A stretch of DNA of 64,000 nt from Lysobacter_K koreensis (GTDB lineage Bacteria; Pseudomonadota; Gammaproteobacteria; Xanthomonadales; Xanthomonadaceae): positions 314,206 through 378,205 of the forward strand of contig NZ_JBHTIH010000004.1 in the NCBI RefSeq assembly GCF_042677045.1, written 5' to 3'. The notes below the pieces were generated by a model. It searched no databases. It saw only the letters and a list, made by a program, of their open reading frames with translations, and was not told the DNA's origin. Shown one piece after another: positions 7,792-19,948 of the stretch. Within the stretch, counting starts at the first letter, position 1; every line of letters starts with the position of its first letter. The position numbers were made by a program, and so were the translations under genes.

Positions 7792-9441
7792 ATGATCGCC
7801 CCGTGCAACATCGCCGCGGCCTTGCCGTTGTTGGCCGCGCAAGCCCCCGACCGCATCGCGATCCGCTGCCCCGGCACCCGTGGGCCAGACGGCTTCGCGC
7901 GCTACGACCTGACCCTGAGCTACCGCGAGCTCGACGCGCGCAGCGATGCGATCGCGGTGGGCCTGGCGCTGCGCGGCATCGCGCGTGGCACCCGCGCGGT
8001 GGTGATGGTGCGGCCGGGGCCCGAGTTCTTCCTGCTGATGTTCGCGTTGTTCAAGGCCGGCGCTGTGCCGGTGCTGGTCGACCCGGGCATCGACAAGCGC
8101 GCGCTGCGGCAATGCCTGGACGAGGCACAGCCGCAGGCGTTCATCGGCATCCCGTTGGCGCAGGTCGCGCGCGTGCTGCTGGGCTGGGCGAAATCGGCGC
8201 GCATCCGCATCACCACGGGTACGCGGGCGTGGCTCGCCGATGCGACGCTGGCGCAGGTCGAGCGCGACGGTGCGGACGCGCCACAGCAACTGGCAGCGAC
8301 GCAGCCCGACGACGTCGCCGCGATCCTGTTCACCAGCGGCTCGACCGGCGTACCCAAGGGCGTGGTGTACCGACACCGTCATTTCACCGCGCAGGTGGCG
8401 ATGCTGCGCGACGCCTTCGGCATCGTGCCCGGCGGCGTCGACCTGCCGACGTTCCCGCCGTTCGCGCTGTTCGATCCGGCGCTGGGCGTGACCTCGGTGA
8501 TTCCGGACATGGACGCGACCAAGCCGGCGCTGGCCGACCCGCGCAAGCTGCACGATGCGATCGCGCGCTTCGGCGTCGACCAGCTGTTCGGCTCGCCGGC
8601 GTTGATGGCGGTGCTGGCACGGCATGGCGCGTCGTTGCCTGGGGTGACGCGGGTGACCTCCGCCGGCGCGCCGGTGCCGGCCGACGTGGTCGCGCGCATG
8701 CGCGAACTGCTGCCCGACGACGCCCAGTTCTGGACGCCGTACGGCGCGACCGAGTGCCTGCCGGTGGCAGTGATCGAGGGCCGCGAACTGCAGGCCACGC
8801 GCGACGCGACGCAGCGCGGCGCCGGCACCTGCGTCGGCCGCGCGGTCGCGCCGAACGAGGTGCGCATCATCCGCATCAGCGACACGGCGATCGCGGACTG
8901 GTCGAATAGTTTGCTGGTGCGTGAGGGCGAAGTCGGGGAGATCACCGTCGCCGGGCCAACCGCGACCGACAGCTACTTCAACCGCGACGCTGCCACGGCG
9001 CTGGCCAAGATCCGCGAACGCCTGGCAGATGGCAGCGAGCGCGTGGTGCATCGCATGGGCGACATCGGCTACGTCGATGGCGAGGGCCGCCTGTGGTTCT
9101 GCGGGCGCAAGTCGCACCGCGTCGAGACCGCGATGGGGCCGCTGTACACCGAGCAGGTCGAGCCGGTGTTCAACCCGCATGCGCAGGTGCGGCGCACGGC
9201 GCTGGTCGGCGTCGGCGCGTTGGGGGCACAAGTGCCGGTGCTGTGCGTGGAGCTGGAGCGCGGCGTGCCGGCGCGCGACTGGCCGCGGATCGAACGCGAG
9301 CTGCGCGTGCTCGGCGCGACCCAGCCGCACACCGCGCGGATCGAGCGGTTCGCGCGGCATCCAGGGTTTCCGGTCGACATCCGCCATAACGCCAAGATCG
9401 GACGGGAGAAGCTTGCGGCGTGGGTGGCGAAGAAGGTGTAG
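7792..9441 (+). CDS. oleC: OleC beta-lactone synthetase (AMP-ligase fold)
   Basis: A 549-residue adenylate-forming enzyme starting MIAPCNIAAALP at ATG 7792. The P-loop FTSGSTGVPKGV begins at residue 180, followed by PPFALFDPALG, YGATECLP and a C-terminal RRTALVGVG region typical of the ANL superfamily. OleC uses ATP to convert beta-hydroxy acids into beta-lactones, the substrate of OleB. Assignment rests on length, start and neighbours: oleB upstream and oleD downstream on the same strand. A C-rich hairpin and a long trinucleotide repeat follow at once, so transcription into oleD has to cross a repetitive cassette. Confidence 0.9.
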   Translation: MIAPCNIAAALPLLAAQAPDRIAIRCPGTRGPDGFARYDLTLSYRELDARSDAIAVGLALRGIARGTRAVVMVRPGPEFFLLMFALFKAGAVPVLVDPGIDKRALRQCLDEAQPQAFIGIPLAQVARVLLGWAKSARIRITTGTRAWLADATLAQVERDGADAPQQLAATQPDDVAAILFTSGSTGVPKGVVYRHRHFTAQVAMLRDAFGIVPGGVDLPTFPPFALFDPALGVTSVIPDMDATKPALADPRKLHDAIARFGVDQLFGSPALMAVLARHGASLPGVTRVTSAGAPVPADVVARMRELLPDDAQFWTPYGATECLPVAVIEGRELQATRDATQRGAGTCVGRAVAPNEVRIIRISDTAIADWSNSLLVREGEVGEITVAGPTATDSYFNRDAATALAKIRERLADGSERVVHRMGDIGYVDGEGRLWFCGRKSHRVETAMGPLYTEQVEPVFNPHAQVRRTALVGVGALGAQVPVLCVELERGVPARDWPRIERELRVLGATQPHTARIERFARHPGFPVDIRHNAKIGREKLAAWVAKKV

Positions 9442-9474
9442 GGGAAGCGACAGCAAGAGCCGACCCCCTCCCAA

Positions 9475-9499
9475 CCTCCCCCTGCTTCGCAAGGGGAGG
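9475..9499. repeat. C-rich palindrome after oleC
   Basis: Arms CCTCCCC (9475-9481) and GGGGAGG (9493-9499) enclose CTGCTTCGCAA. It belongs to the same C-rich palindrome family found at 9711 and 10201. It could also help end oleC transcription, though no T tract follows. Confidence 0.6.
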
Positions 9500-9508
9500 G
9501 GCAAGAAG

Positions 9509-9688
<180 letters not shown>

Positions 9689-9710
9689 TCGGACGCGAAG
9701 CTGGTTTTAG

Positions 9711-9754
9711 CTCCCTCCCTTTCGCATAGCGAAGGGGAGGGCTGGGGAGGGGTA
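9711..9754. repeat. Left inverted-repeat unit of the DUF559 cassette
   Basis: A palindrome with arms CCCTCCCTTTCGC (9713-9725) and GCGAAGGGGAGGG (9729-9741), loop ATA, one mismatch. It is followed by GGCTGGGGAGGGGTA. The last 16 bases (9739-9754) recur exactly inverted at 10113-10128, on the far side of the DUF559 gene. Confidence 0.85.
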
Positions 9755-9774
9755 GCTCATGGAGGAGGCGAATC

Positions 9775-10305
9775 ATGGACAGCCTGCGTCGCAATGCACG
9801 TGCGCTCCGCAACAGATCGACGGATGCCGAGCGCCAGCTCTGGCGCTACTTGCGGGGACGACAGCTGGATGGGTTCCGCTTCCGTCGGCAAGTGCCGCTG
9901 GCCGGCTATGTCGTGGACTTCCTTTGTCCACAAGCGAGGTTGATCATCGAACTCGATGGCGGCCAGCATTTGGAACAGATCGCGTATGACCAACGGCGGA
10001 CTGCGGCGTTGGTGGGGCTTGGATATCGTGTGGCGCGGTATTGGAATGACGATGTACTGATGAAAATCGACGACGTCGTCGCGGATATCCATCGGCATAT
10101 CACGGAGGGCTTTACCCCTCCCCAGCCCGTCCGGCCCGCAGGCATAGCCTGCGGGCGTTCGTCAGGCCGCAAGCTGATGGCTTGCAAGCGGCCCTCCTCA
10201 CCCCCTTCGCTATGCGGAAGGGAGGGGGCCAACAGCAACAGCAACAGCAACAGCAGAAACAGCGAAAGCAACAGCAACGAAAGCAGCGAAGGCGAAGGCG
10301 AATGA
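9775..10305 (+). CDS. DUF559 (Vsr-like fold) endonuclease-family protein in a repeat cassette
   Basis: ATG at 9775 follows a strong GGAGGAGG ribosome site. Residues about 1-112 are a complete DUF559 domain: RNRSTDAERQLWRYLRG, then FRRQVPLAGYVVDFLCPQAR and IELDGGQH, the conserved acidic/His core of this very-short-patch-repair-like nuclease fold. Residues 113-176 merely translate the palindromes and the CAACAG repeat that follow, so the real protein may once have ended sooner. The stop overlaps the oleD start (ATGA). Function is unproven; family members are predicted nucleases often found beside short palindromic repeats. It sits inside the ole cluster, boxed by inverted repeats. Confidence 0.8.
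   Translation: MDSLRRNARALRNRSTDAERQLWRYLRGRQLDGFRFRRQVPLAGYVVDFLCPQARLIIELDGGQHLEQIAYDQRRTAALVGLGYRVARYWNDDVLMKIDDVVADIHRHITEGFTPPQPVRPAGIACGRSSGRKLMACKRPSSPPSLCGREGANSNSNSNSRNSESNSNESSEGEGE
10113..10228. repeat. Right inverted-repeat unit, split by two nested palindromes
   Basis: Begins with TACCCCTCCCCAGCCC (10113-10128), the exact inverse of 9739-9754, and ends with CTTCGCTATGCGGAAGGGAG (part of 10201-10228), the near-inverse of the left palindrome. Between them lie two further palindromes: GCCCGCAGGC-ATA-GCCTGCGGGC (10134-10156, perfect) and GGCCGC...GCGGCC (10165-10193). It looks like one repeat unit into which a second repeat family inserted. Confidence 0.85.
10229..10300. repeat. Decayed CAACAG repeat before oleD
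   Basis: CAACAG units that grade into AGCGAAGGCGAA-type units and end at the oleD start codon. It mirrors the array at 9509-9687 on the other side of the DUF559 cassette and sits where the oleD ribosome site must be. Confidence 0.85.
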
Positions 10306-11315
10306 AGATCCTGGTCACCGGCGGCGGCGGGTTCCTTGGGCAGGCCTTGTGCCGCGGGCTGCGCGCGCGCGGGCACGAGGTCGTCAGCTTCAACCGCGGC
10401 CGTTACGACACGCTCGACGCGCTCGGGGTCACGCAGGTGCAGGGCGACCTCGCCGCGCGCGATGCGGTGGTCGCCGCGGGCCGCGGCTGCGACGCGGTGT
10501 TCCACAACGCCGCCAAGGCCGGGGCGTGGGGCAGCTACGACAGCTACCACCGCGCCAACGTGGTCGGCACCGACAACGTGCTGGCCGCGTGCCGCGCGCA
10601 CGGCATCGGCAAGCTGGTCTACACCTCGACGCCAAGCGTCACCCACCGCGCCACCCACCCGGTCGAGGGCGGCACCGCGGACACGGTGCCCTACGGCGAG
10701 GGCTTCAAGGCGCCGTACGCGACCACCAAGAAGATCGCCGAGCTCGCGGTGCTCGCGGCCAACGACGCGACCCTGGCGACGGTCGCGCTGCGGCCGCGGC
10801 TGATATGGGGCGTCGGCGACAACCAGCTGCTGCCGCGCCTGGTCGCGCGCGCCAATGCCGGCCGGCTGCGTTTCGTCGGCGACGGCGAGAACCGCGTCGA
10901 CACCACCTACATCGACAACGCCGCGCAGGCGCACTTCGACGCGTTCGAGCACCTCGCACCCAACGCCGCGTGCGCCGGGCGCGCGTACTTCATCAGCAAC
11001 GGCGAACCGAAGACCATGCGCGAGACGCTCAACGGCCTGCTCGGCGCGGTCGGCGCGCCGCCGGTGACGAAGTCGATCCCGTTCGGTGCCGCCTATGCCG
11101 TCGGCGTGGTCTGCGAGGGGCTGTGGCATGCGCTGCCGCTGCGCGGCGAACCGCCGATGACGCGTTTCCTGGCCGAACAGCTGGCCACGACCCATTGGTA
11201 CGACATGGCACCGGCGCGGCGCGACTTCGGCTACGTGCCGCAGGTGTCGTTCGCGGAAGGACTGGCACGCCTGCGCGCGGCGCATGTCGCCGGCGCAAGC
11301 GGTCGATCCGCGTAG
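10302..11315 (+). CDS. oleD: OleD NAD(P)-dependent 2-alkyl-3-ketoacid reductase
   Basis: A 337-residue short-chain dehydrogenase/epimerase-type protein starting MKILVTGGGGFLG. The dinucleotide loop GGGGFLG occupies residues 7-13 and the catalytic pair is Y139-x3-K143 (APYATTKKI). OleD reduces the beta-keto acid made by OleA to the beta-hydroxy acid used by OleC. ATG at 10302 overlaps the DUF559 stop and follows a GAAGGCGAAGGCGA run that acts as the ribosome site. The TAG stop (11313-11315) lies inside a GTAG-headed palindromic repeat. The neighbouring oleB and oleC make the assignment secure. Confidence 0.9.
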   Translation: MKILVTGGGGFLGQALCRGLRARGHEVVSFNRGRYDTLDALGVTQVQGDLAARDAVVAAGRGCDAVFHNAAKAGAWGSYDSYHRANVVGTDNVLAACRAHGIGKLVYTSTPSVTHRATHPVEGGTADTVPYGEGFKAPYATTKKIAELAVLAANDATLATVALRPRLIWGVGDNQLLPRLVARANAGRLRFVGDGENRVDTTYIDNAAQAHFDAFEHLAPNAACAGRAYFISNGEPKTMRETLNGLLGAVGAPPVTKSIPFGAAYAVGVVCEGLWHALPLRGEPPMTRFLAEQLATTHWYDMAPARRDFGYVPQVSFAEGLARLRAAHVAGASGRSA

Positions 11316-11365
11316 GGCGGGTTTCAGCCGGCCACCGCGACACGGCGGGTTGAAACCCGCCCTAC
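11312..11365. repeat. Paired GTAG-headed REP (REPIN) supplying the oleD stop
   Basis: GTAGGGCGGGTTTCAGCCGG and an inverted GGCGGGTTGAAACCCGCC-CTAC partner 30 bases on. The TAG of the left GTAG head is the oleD stop codon. The same family occurs at 21759, 23419, 35989 and 54952. Confidence 0.85.
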
Positions 11366-11418
11366 GCCGGGAAGGAAGGGGCGCCCCGAAGGAAGTCCCC
11401 TTGGGGGACAATGCCGGC

Positions 11419-12072
11419 ATGACCCGACGCACCTCGCCCCTCGATTCCCTCAAGCCGCTGGCCGGGCGCGCGCTCGAGGCCGCGCTCAACCGCGCGCTTG
11501 CGCTCGACCCGGACACCCGCGATGGCCTGCGCGCGCTCGACGGCCGGCGCGTGGCCCTGCACGTGGTGGCGCCGCCGCTGGCGCTGCAGGTGCGCGTGGC
11601 CGGCGACCGGCTCGAGGTCGGGCCGGTCGATGGCGACGAGCCCGACCTGGGCGTGCGCGGCACGCTGGGTGGCTTGATCGCGCAGCTGCCGTTCTTCAAG
11701 CGCGACGATGCGCCGCCGGTCGGCAAGCTGCGCATCGAAGGGGATGCCGACCTCGCGCGCCGCCTGCAGAAACTCGCCTCGCGCTTCGATCCCGACTGGC
11801 AGCAGCCGTTCGCGGCGGCGTTCGGCGACGTGCTCGGGGTGCAGATCGCCAACGCGCTCGCCGCCGGCCTGAGGCACGCGCGCGGCGCGGCCGGCGCGTT
11901 CGCCGGCAACGCCGCCGAATTCGTCACCGAGGAATCGCGCGACGTGGTCCCGCGCGAGGAACTCAACGCCTTCCACGACGACGTCGACACCCTGCGCGAC
12001 GATGTCGAGCGCATCGCCGCGCGCGTGACCCGCTTACGTGCGCGCGTGGGCGATGCCGGAGGCGCGGCGTGA
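11419..12072 (+). CDS. ubiJ: Ubiquinone biosynthesis accessory factor UbiJ (SCP2 domain)
   Basis: A 217-residue protein with an N-terminal SCP2-like lipid-binding domain (LHVVAPPLALQVRVAGD, DLGVRGTLGGLIAQLP, GDADLARRLQKLASRFDPDW) and a C-terminal coiled coil (LNAFHDDVDTLRDDVERIAA). UbiJ holds the hydrophobic ubiquinone intermediates for the Ubi enzyme complex. Its stop overlaps the ubiB start (GTGA), the conserved ubiJ-ubiB pairing. ubiE, which heads this operon in Escherichia coli, is not here. ATG at 11419 is chosen because homology begins at the LKPLAGRALEAALNRAL stretch just after it. Confidence 0.9.
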   Translation: MTRRTSPLDSLKPLAGRALEAALNRALALDPDTRDGLRALDGRRVALHVVAPPLALQVRVAGDRLEVGPVDGDEPDLGVRGTLGGLIAQLPFFKRDDAPPVGKLRIEGDADLARRLQKLASRFDPDWQQPFAAAFGDVLGVQIANALAAGLRHARGAAGAFAGNAAEFVTEESRDVVPREELNAFHDDVDTLRDDVERIAARVTRLRARVGDAGGAA

Positions 12073-13745
12073 GGCCGCTATTCCGCGCCTGGCGCATCGG
12101 CCGGGTGCTGTTGCGGTATCGCCTCGACGACCTGCTCGACGACACTCCGGTCGAGCCGTGGCTGAAACTCGCGCGCCCGTTCGTGCCGCGCGCCTCGGCC
12201 GAGGTCGCCGCGCAACCGCGCGGCGCGCGCCTGCGCCTGGCGCTGCAGGAACTCGGGCCGATCTTCGTCAAGTTCGGGCAGATCCTCTCCACCCGCCGCG
12301 ACCTGGTGCCGCCGGACGTCGCCGAGGAGCTGGCGCTGCTGCAGGACCGGGTCGCGCCGTTCGATGGCGAGGCCGCGCGTGCGATCGTCGAGCAGGCGCT
12401 CGGCCTGCCGATCAGCCAGGCGTTCGAGCAGTTCGACACCACGCCGCTGGCGTCGGCGTCGATCGCGCAGGTGCATGCGGCGATCCTGCCCGCGGCCGAC
12501 GGCCGGCCGGCGCGCGAGGTCGTGGTCAAGGTGCTGCGCCCGGATATCGAGAAGCAGATCGCCGGCGACATCGCGCTGCTAAAGGCGGTGGCCGGCGTGG
12601 TCGACCGCACCCACCCGAGCGCCGACAAGATTCGCCCGCGCGAGATCGTGGCCGAGATCGAGAACACGCTCGCCGCCGAGCTCGACCTGCAGCGCGAGGG
12701 CGGCAACGCCAGCGTGCTGCGCCGGTTCTGGCTCGACAGCGACGACCTGTACGTGCCCGAGGTGATCTGGTCGCACACCGCCGAGCGCGCGCTGACCCTG
12801 GAACGCGTGCGCGGAATTCCGTCGGATGACATCGCCGCGCTCGACGCGGCCGGCATCGACCGCCACGCGCTCGCCTCCAAGGGCGTGCGCGTGTTCTACA
12901 CCCAGGTGTTCCGCGACAACTTCTTCCACGCCGACGCGCACGCCGGCAACATCTGGGTCGATTCCGATCCGGCGCGCAAGCTCAACCCGCGCTTCATCGC
13001 GCTCGACTTCGGCATCATGGGCCAGCTCTCCGACGAGGATCAGTACTACCTCGCCGAGAACTTCATGGCGATCTTCAACCGCGACTACCGCCGCATCGCC
13101 GAGCTGCACGTGCAGGCCGGCTGGATGCCGGCGCACATCCGCATCGACGAACTCGAGGCGGCGACGCGATCGGTGTGCGAGCCGTACTTCACCCGGCCGC
13201 TGAGCGAGATCTCGCTGGCCGAGGTGCTGATCAAGCTGTTCCGCACCGCGCAGCGCTACGAGCTGACGCTGCAGCCGCAGCTGATCCTGCTGCAGAAGAC
13301 CCTGCTCAACATCGAAGGCGTCGGCCGCCTGCTCGACCCGAAGCTCGACATCTGGGCGGTGGCGCGACCGGTGCTGTCGAAGATCCTGGTCGAGCGCTAC
13401 AGCCCGCAACGGCTCGCAGCCGAATTCCGCAAGCGCCTGCCGGAGCTGGTTACGCATGCGCCGGAGATGCCGCGGCTGCTGCACGCGTGGCTGACCCAGC
13501 AGGTCGAGGGCAAGCACCAGCTGCGGATGCGCTCGGACGACATGGCCGAGCTCACCCGCACGGTCAAGGATGCGCAGCGGCGCACGGTCGCGGCGATCCT
13601 CGGCACAGGCCTGCTGATCGCGGCGGCGGTGCTGTACGGACTGGAAGCCGGCGGCCCGCGTTTCTGGTCGGTGCCGGCGTCGTCGTGGATCGCCGGGGTG
13701 GGTGGCCTGTGGGCGTTGCTGGCGGCGTGGCCGCGGCGCGGCTGA
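12069..13745 (+). CDS. ubiB: UbiB-family atypical kinase/ATPase of ubiquinone synthesis
   Basis: A 558-residue protein starting at GTG 12069. It has the UbiB/ADCK hallmark KxGQ (K68-FGQ-71 in FVKFGQILSTRRDLVPP), a kinase-like core including ADAHAGNIWV and ALDFGIMGQL (the metal-binding DFG-like site), and two C-terminal membrane helices (AAILGTGLLIAAAVLYGLE and IAGVGGLWALLAAW). UbiB helps extract and deliver polyprenyl intermediates during ubiquinone synthesis. It is translationally coupled to ubiJ. Length and motif order match the family throughout. Confidence 0.95.
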   Translation: MRPLFRAWRIGRVLLRYRLDDLLDDTPVEPWLKLARPFVPRASAEVAAQPRGARLRLALQELGPIFVKFGQILSTRRDLVPPDVAEELALLQDRVAPFDGEAARAIVEQALGLPISQAFEQFDTTPLASASIAQVHAAILPAADGRPAREVVVKVLRPDIEKQIAGDIALLKAVAGVVDRTHPSADKIRPREIVAEIENTLAAELDLQREGGNASVLRRFWLDSDDLYVPEVIWSHTAERALTLERVRGIPSDDIAALDAAGIDRHALASKGVRVFYTQVFRDNFFHADAHAGNIWVDSDPARKLNPRFIALDFGIMGQLSDEDQYYLAENFMAIFNRDYRRIAELHVQAGWMPAHIRIDELEAATRSVCEPYFTRPLSEISLAEVLIKLFRTAQRYELTLQPQLILLQKTLLNIEGVGRLLDPKLDIWAVARPVLSKILVERYSPQRLAAEFRKRLPELVTHAPEMPRLLHAWLTQQVEGKHQLRMRSDDMAELTRTVKDAQRRTVAAILGTGLLIAAAVLYGLEAGGPRFWSVPASSWIAGVGGLWALLAAWPRRG

Positions 13746-13771
13746 GATCCGCGGCCGAACGCAGTCAGCCC

Positions 13772-13847
13772 GTAGGCTGGGTTGGCTCCATCAACCCAGC
13801 ACATCGACCAGGCAAAGCGCTGGGTTAGAAGGGCCAACCCAGCCTAC
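13772..13847. repeat. Paired GTAGGCTGGGTTGGC repeat
   Basis: GTAGGCTGGGTTGGCTCCAT, then internal CAACCCAGC and GCTGGGTT, ending GCCAACCCAGCCTAC. This is a second GTAG-headed palindrome family, also at 41953. It lies in the convergent gap after ubiB. Confidence 0.85.
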
Positions 13848-13891
13848 GGCCCTGGAAGTAGGTGGCAGGACGAGCTGGCCGCCGCCTGTTC

Positions 13892-15862
13892 TTAGGGCGT
13901 AGCAGTCACGCGTTCGATCCAAGAGAGCCGACGTGCGTCCTTCGTCTCACGTCGCACCGCCGCCAACCCCTCGGCCCGGTTGAACGCATGCAACAGTAGG
14001 GGGCCCAGGTCTGCCACCGGTGACTTGGTTTGGGTCATATCCCGCAGCAGCGCGAATGATCGTTCTTCGAACTCGCCCAATACATCGGATCGGTAGCGGG
14101 CGGCATGGCTGATGCCCGAGAGGTACATCGCCTTGGGCACCTCGTGGTCCGGCCAATGGAGCGCCATGCGCAGCGGCCACTCGAGCATGTTCCGCTCGCC
14201 CCACATGGCATCCTTCGGGATCATCGCGTTGGCGACCAGGCCGAGCATCAGCGACTGCGCCAGCGCGTTGAGATACGGCTGCATCTGATCAAGCGTCGGT
14301 CGCGTATAGAGGCGATCGTGTGGCCGCGCCTGTGCCCCTCCAAGTCGCGCGAGGAGCTTGCCCTCCAACTCAAGGACCGCCGCCTCCAGCCCGGCATGGT
14401 GCGTCGAGACAGTTTCCCGTCCGATCAACTCGAGTCGGGCCGTATCCCAGATGCCAACGTCGATCGTCCACGCGTCGTCCGCGCTCGCGATCGAACCCTG
14501 CACGAGCACGTCAGTGTGGGCCGCGAGCTGCGCAGCCGTCTCGCGCTCGCCTGCTGCATCCTGCGCGCCGAACACAACTGGCCCGCCACCCATGACGACG
14601 GTGACCAGCGATTGCGCGTGCGCGGGCGTCCATTCGTAGATGCTCTCCGCCAGATAGAGCGGGATCGCGCGGCTTAGCCGTCCGAGGTCGTCCTCGCGCT
14701 GCTCCTCGGCGTGTTCCACGCCACTCAGAACCTTTCCGAGCATGAGGAACGTCACCTTGCGTGCATCGGCTGGCTTGGGAGCAAAGAGCCAATCTGGATC
14801 GCGCAGGCCGTACATCCAGATGGGCAGCTCGAAGGGAACCTGGCCGATCTGGAGGTCGGACTCATCGACCGGGCGTGAGCGCGCCGCTTGGCGGCGGCGG
14901 TCCTGGAACTCGCCCGCCATCGCGTCCAGATGCTGCTTGAAGGGCGGCATGTTAAGCGCGTACAGACGATCGAGCAGCGCCTCGCCTTCGTCCAGCCGAC
15001 CCAGCTGCAGGTAGGCCCGCAGCAGGTTCAGTCCGACCTGCGGCCCGTGCACGGCCGCGTCGTAGTACGGCCCGGTGAGGTCGACGAGCTCGGCGATCTT
15101 GCCTGCGTTGCCGAGGTCGCCAGAGACCGTGAGCAGCGCGTCCGTGTTCTGTGCGGCCTGTGCCAGCACCTTCCGGAACAGCTCGAGCGCCGCGGGCACG
15201 TCACCGGCGCCAAGACGCTCCCGCCCCAGGTAGAGCGTGGCGCGCCAGCTGCCCGGCAATGCCGCGGCCTTTTCCAACGCCGCGATGTATCCCGCGTCCC
15301 CGCTGCGTTCACGCTCGCGCGCGAGCCACCATCCGAGGCCATTGTCCTGGTTGGGGTCGAGCGTGATGGCTTTCCAAAGGGTGGCGTCGGTCTTCGCCTG
15401 ATCCCCGCGCGCGTCGTAGACCTTGGCGAGATTGGTGAGGATCGTTCCGGTCTCACCGACCTTTGTCGTCGCATCGAGCAGCACGCGCTCGGCCTCATCC
15501 AGCGGCCCGTGCTTCATCAACACGATCGCACGGATCACGTGGCTGCGTTCGACAATCGGATCGGTCGCGATCAGGCGGGCGGAGGCCGGCCCGATCTCCG
15601 CAACAAAGTCGTCGTTGAGTGCGTTGACAATCAGGCCGTAGAGCTCGTCAGGCTGGTTCCACTTCGCCTGTAGCTGCGGCAGTAGCATCTTGTCGCGCCA
15701 GTCCGCGCGCGTGATCTGAATTTCGCGGCCGTGCACGTCGTACGCGGTGATGAGCTCAGATTGCTCGGCGCGTGCTACCGATGGCGCGGCTGGCTCATGC
15801 GCAGGAGCTTCGCTGCCGATAGACTTGCCGGTCAGGCTCTCGATCAGACGTTTGAACACCAT
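13892..15862 (-). CDS. Tetratricopeptide-repeat protein of unknown function
   Basis: A 656-residue cytoplasmic protein with no signal peptide. Residues about 80-310 are a run of TPR-like helical pairs (ILTNLAKVYDARGDQAKTDA, LYLGRERLGAGDVPAALELF, NLLRAYLQLGRLDEGEALLD). The C-terminal half is less repetitive, contains IWMYGLRDPDWLFAP and MVFGAQDAAGERETA-like segments, and has no catalytic motif I recognise. It stands alone between repeats and a convergent neighbour. A role in scaffolding a protein complex is only what TPRs in general suggest. Confidence 0.65.
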   Translation of the reverse strand: MVFKRLIESLTGKSIGSEAPAHEPAAPSVARAEQSELITAYDVHGREIQITRADWRDKMLLPQLQAKWNQPDELYGLIVNALNDDFVAEIGPASARLIATDPIVERSHVIRAIVLMKHGPLDEAERVLLDATTKVGETGTILTNLAKVYDARGDQAKTDATLWKAITLDPNQDNGLGWWLARERERSGDAGYIAALEKAAALPGSWRATLYLGRERLGAGDVPAALELFRKVLAQAAQNTDALLTVSGDLGNAGKIAELVDLTGPYYDAAVHGPQVGLNLLRAYLQLGRLDEGEALLDRLYALNMPPFKQHLDAMAGEFQDRRRQAARSRPVDESDLQIGQVPFELPIWMYGLRDPDWLFAPKPADARKVTFLMLGKVLSGVEHAEEQREDDLGRLSRAIPLYLAESIYEWTPAHAQSLVTVVMGGGPVVFGAQDAAGERETAAQLAAHTDVLVQGSIASADDAWTIDVGIWDTARLELIGRETVSTHHAGLEAAVLELEGKLLARLGGAQARPHDRLYTRPTLDQMQPYLNALAQSLMLGLVANAMIPKDAMWGERNMLEWPLRMALHWPDHEVPKAMYLSGISHAARYRSDVLGEFEERSFALLRDMTQTKSPVADLGPLLLHAFNRAEGLAAVRRETKDARRLSWIERVTATP

Positions 15863-16100
15863 TCCTCCAAGGGAAGATTGCGGGCATCAGTGTGTAGGAT
15901 CGGCCAGCCCGTCGCCCTTGTGCAAAGGATATTAGCCGCTCGAGACCTAGACCTCTTGCGACCGCTTTGGGTCGGGAGCGGTCATCGCACCTCCGGATTT
16001 ATCGCGGGCCCCGCCAAAGCGTTCCGGAAATGCTCGCAAGCAAACATCCCATCAAAAGACCGGACCCAGCTGGCCCGTTGTTCGCTTCAGGAAAGCCGGC

Positions 16101-18953
<2,853 letters not shown>

Positions 18954-18992
18954 GGGATTCCTGTGGTGAAGGTCGAACAGCGGAATCTTTGC

Positions 18993-19077
18993 TCGTCATC
19001 CCTGCGAACGCAGGGATCCAGTGCCTTGCGCGCTTGCGAGGCGAAGGCGCTGGGTTCCTGCTTCCGCAGGAACGACG
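18993..19077. repeat. ATCCCTGCG/CGCAGGGAT palindrome pair
   Basis: CGTCATCCCTGCGAACGCAG at the left, and GGTTCCTGCTTCCGCAGGAACGACG inverted at the right (read in two parts), with a GC-rich spacer. A third palindromic repeat family, lying between the M16 protease and truC promoters. Confidence 0.8.
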
Positions 19078-19192
19078 GCCGGGGGAGTGCTGATCCGATT
19101 GCCATGAACGTTGCGACGGAGAACGGGTGCCAAGGCCAGGCATCGGCAATCGGCGACAATGGCCGATTCTAACGACGCTGCCGGCCGCTTCG

Positions 19193-19948
19193 ATGTCCGC
19201 TCCGCTTTCGCTGCCCGTGCAGGCTCTCAATGTGCTTTACGTCGACGACGTCCTGGCCGTGGTCGACAAGCCGGCCGGGCTGATGGTCCACGACAGCGCG
19301 CTGGCGCGCGGCGAGACCGACTTCGCCGCCGACCGCCTGCGCGCGCAGTTCGGCAAACCCATCTTCCTCGTGCACCGGCTCGACCGCGCGACCAGCGGCT
19401 GCCTGCTGCTCGCGTTCGACCGCGACACCGCCTCGGCACTGGGCAAGGTGCTGATGTCGGGCGAGGTCGAAAAAGACTACTGGGCGGTATGCCGCGGCTG
19501 GCCGGAACAGAGTTTCGTGATCGACCACGACCTCGACGGCGGCCCGGGAAAGCCGCTCAAGAAGCCCGCGGTCACCCGTTTCACGCGGCTGGCGACCACC
19601 GAGCTGGCGCTGGCCTCGGCCGGGTTCGAGACCTCGCGCTATGCGTGGCTGTGCGCGCAGCCGCAGACCGGGCGCTTCCGCCAGATCCGCCGCCACCTCA
19701 AGCACGCGTTCCACCACCTGATCGGCGACACCAGCCACGGCGACGGCCGCCACAACCGGCATTTCCGCATGCTCGGCGTGCACCGGATGCTGCTGCATGC
19801 GCGGCGGCTGGCGTTCGTGCACCCGGGCAGCGGTGCGCGGGTGGAGGTCGTGGCGCCGGTGGATACGGAGTTTGCCAAGGCGCTGGCGTTGTTCGGCGAC
19901 GTCCCGGCGGCGGCGTGCCGAGCAGGCTCGGCACTACAGGAAGCTTAG
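19193..19948 (+). CDS. truC: TruC-like tRNA pseudouridine synthase (RluA family)
   Basis: A 251-residue RluA-type synthase starting at ATG 19193. The catalytic motif HRLDRATSGCLL carries Asp64. The region YVDDVLAVVDKPAGLMVH near residue 15 and PQTGRFRQIRRHLKH near residue 160 are typical. TruC modifies U65 of tRNAs; length and the short N-terminus without an S4 domain favour TruC over RluC/D. Its 3' end overlaps the convergent DUF2059 gene by four bases. Confidence 0.85.
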   Translation: MSAPLSLPVQALNVLYVDDVLAVVDKPAGLMVHDSALARGETDFAADRLRAQFGKPIFLVHRLDRATSGCLLLAFDRDTASALGKVLMSGEVEKDYWAVCRGWPEQSFVIDHDLDGGPGKPLKKPAVTRFTRLATTELALASAGFETSRYAWLCAQPQTGRFRQIRRHLKHAFHHLIGDTSHGDGRHNRHFRMLGVHRMLLHARRLAFVHPGSGARVEVVAPVDTEFAKALALFGDVPAAACRAGSALQEA

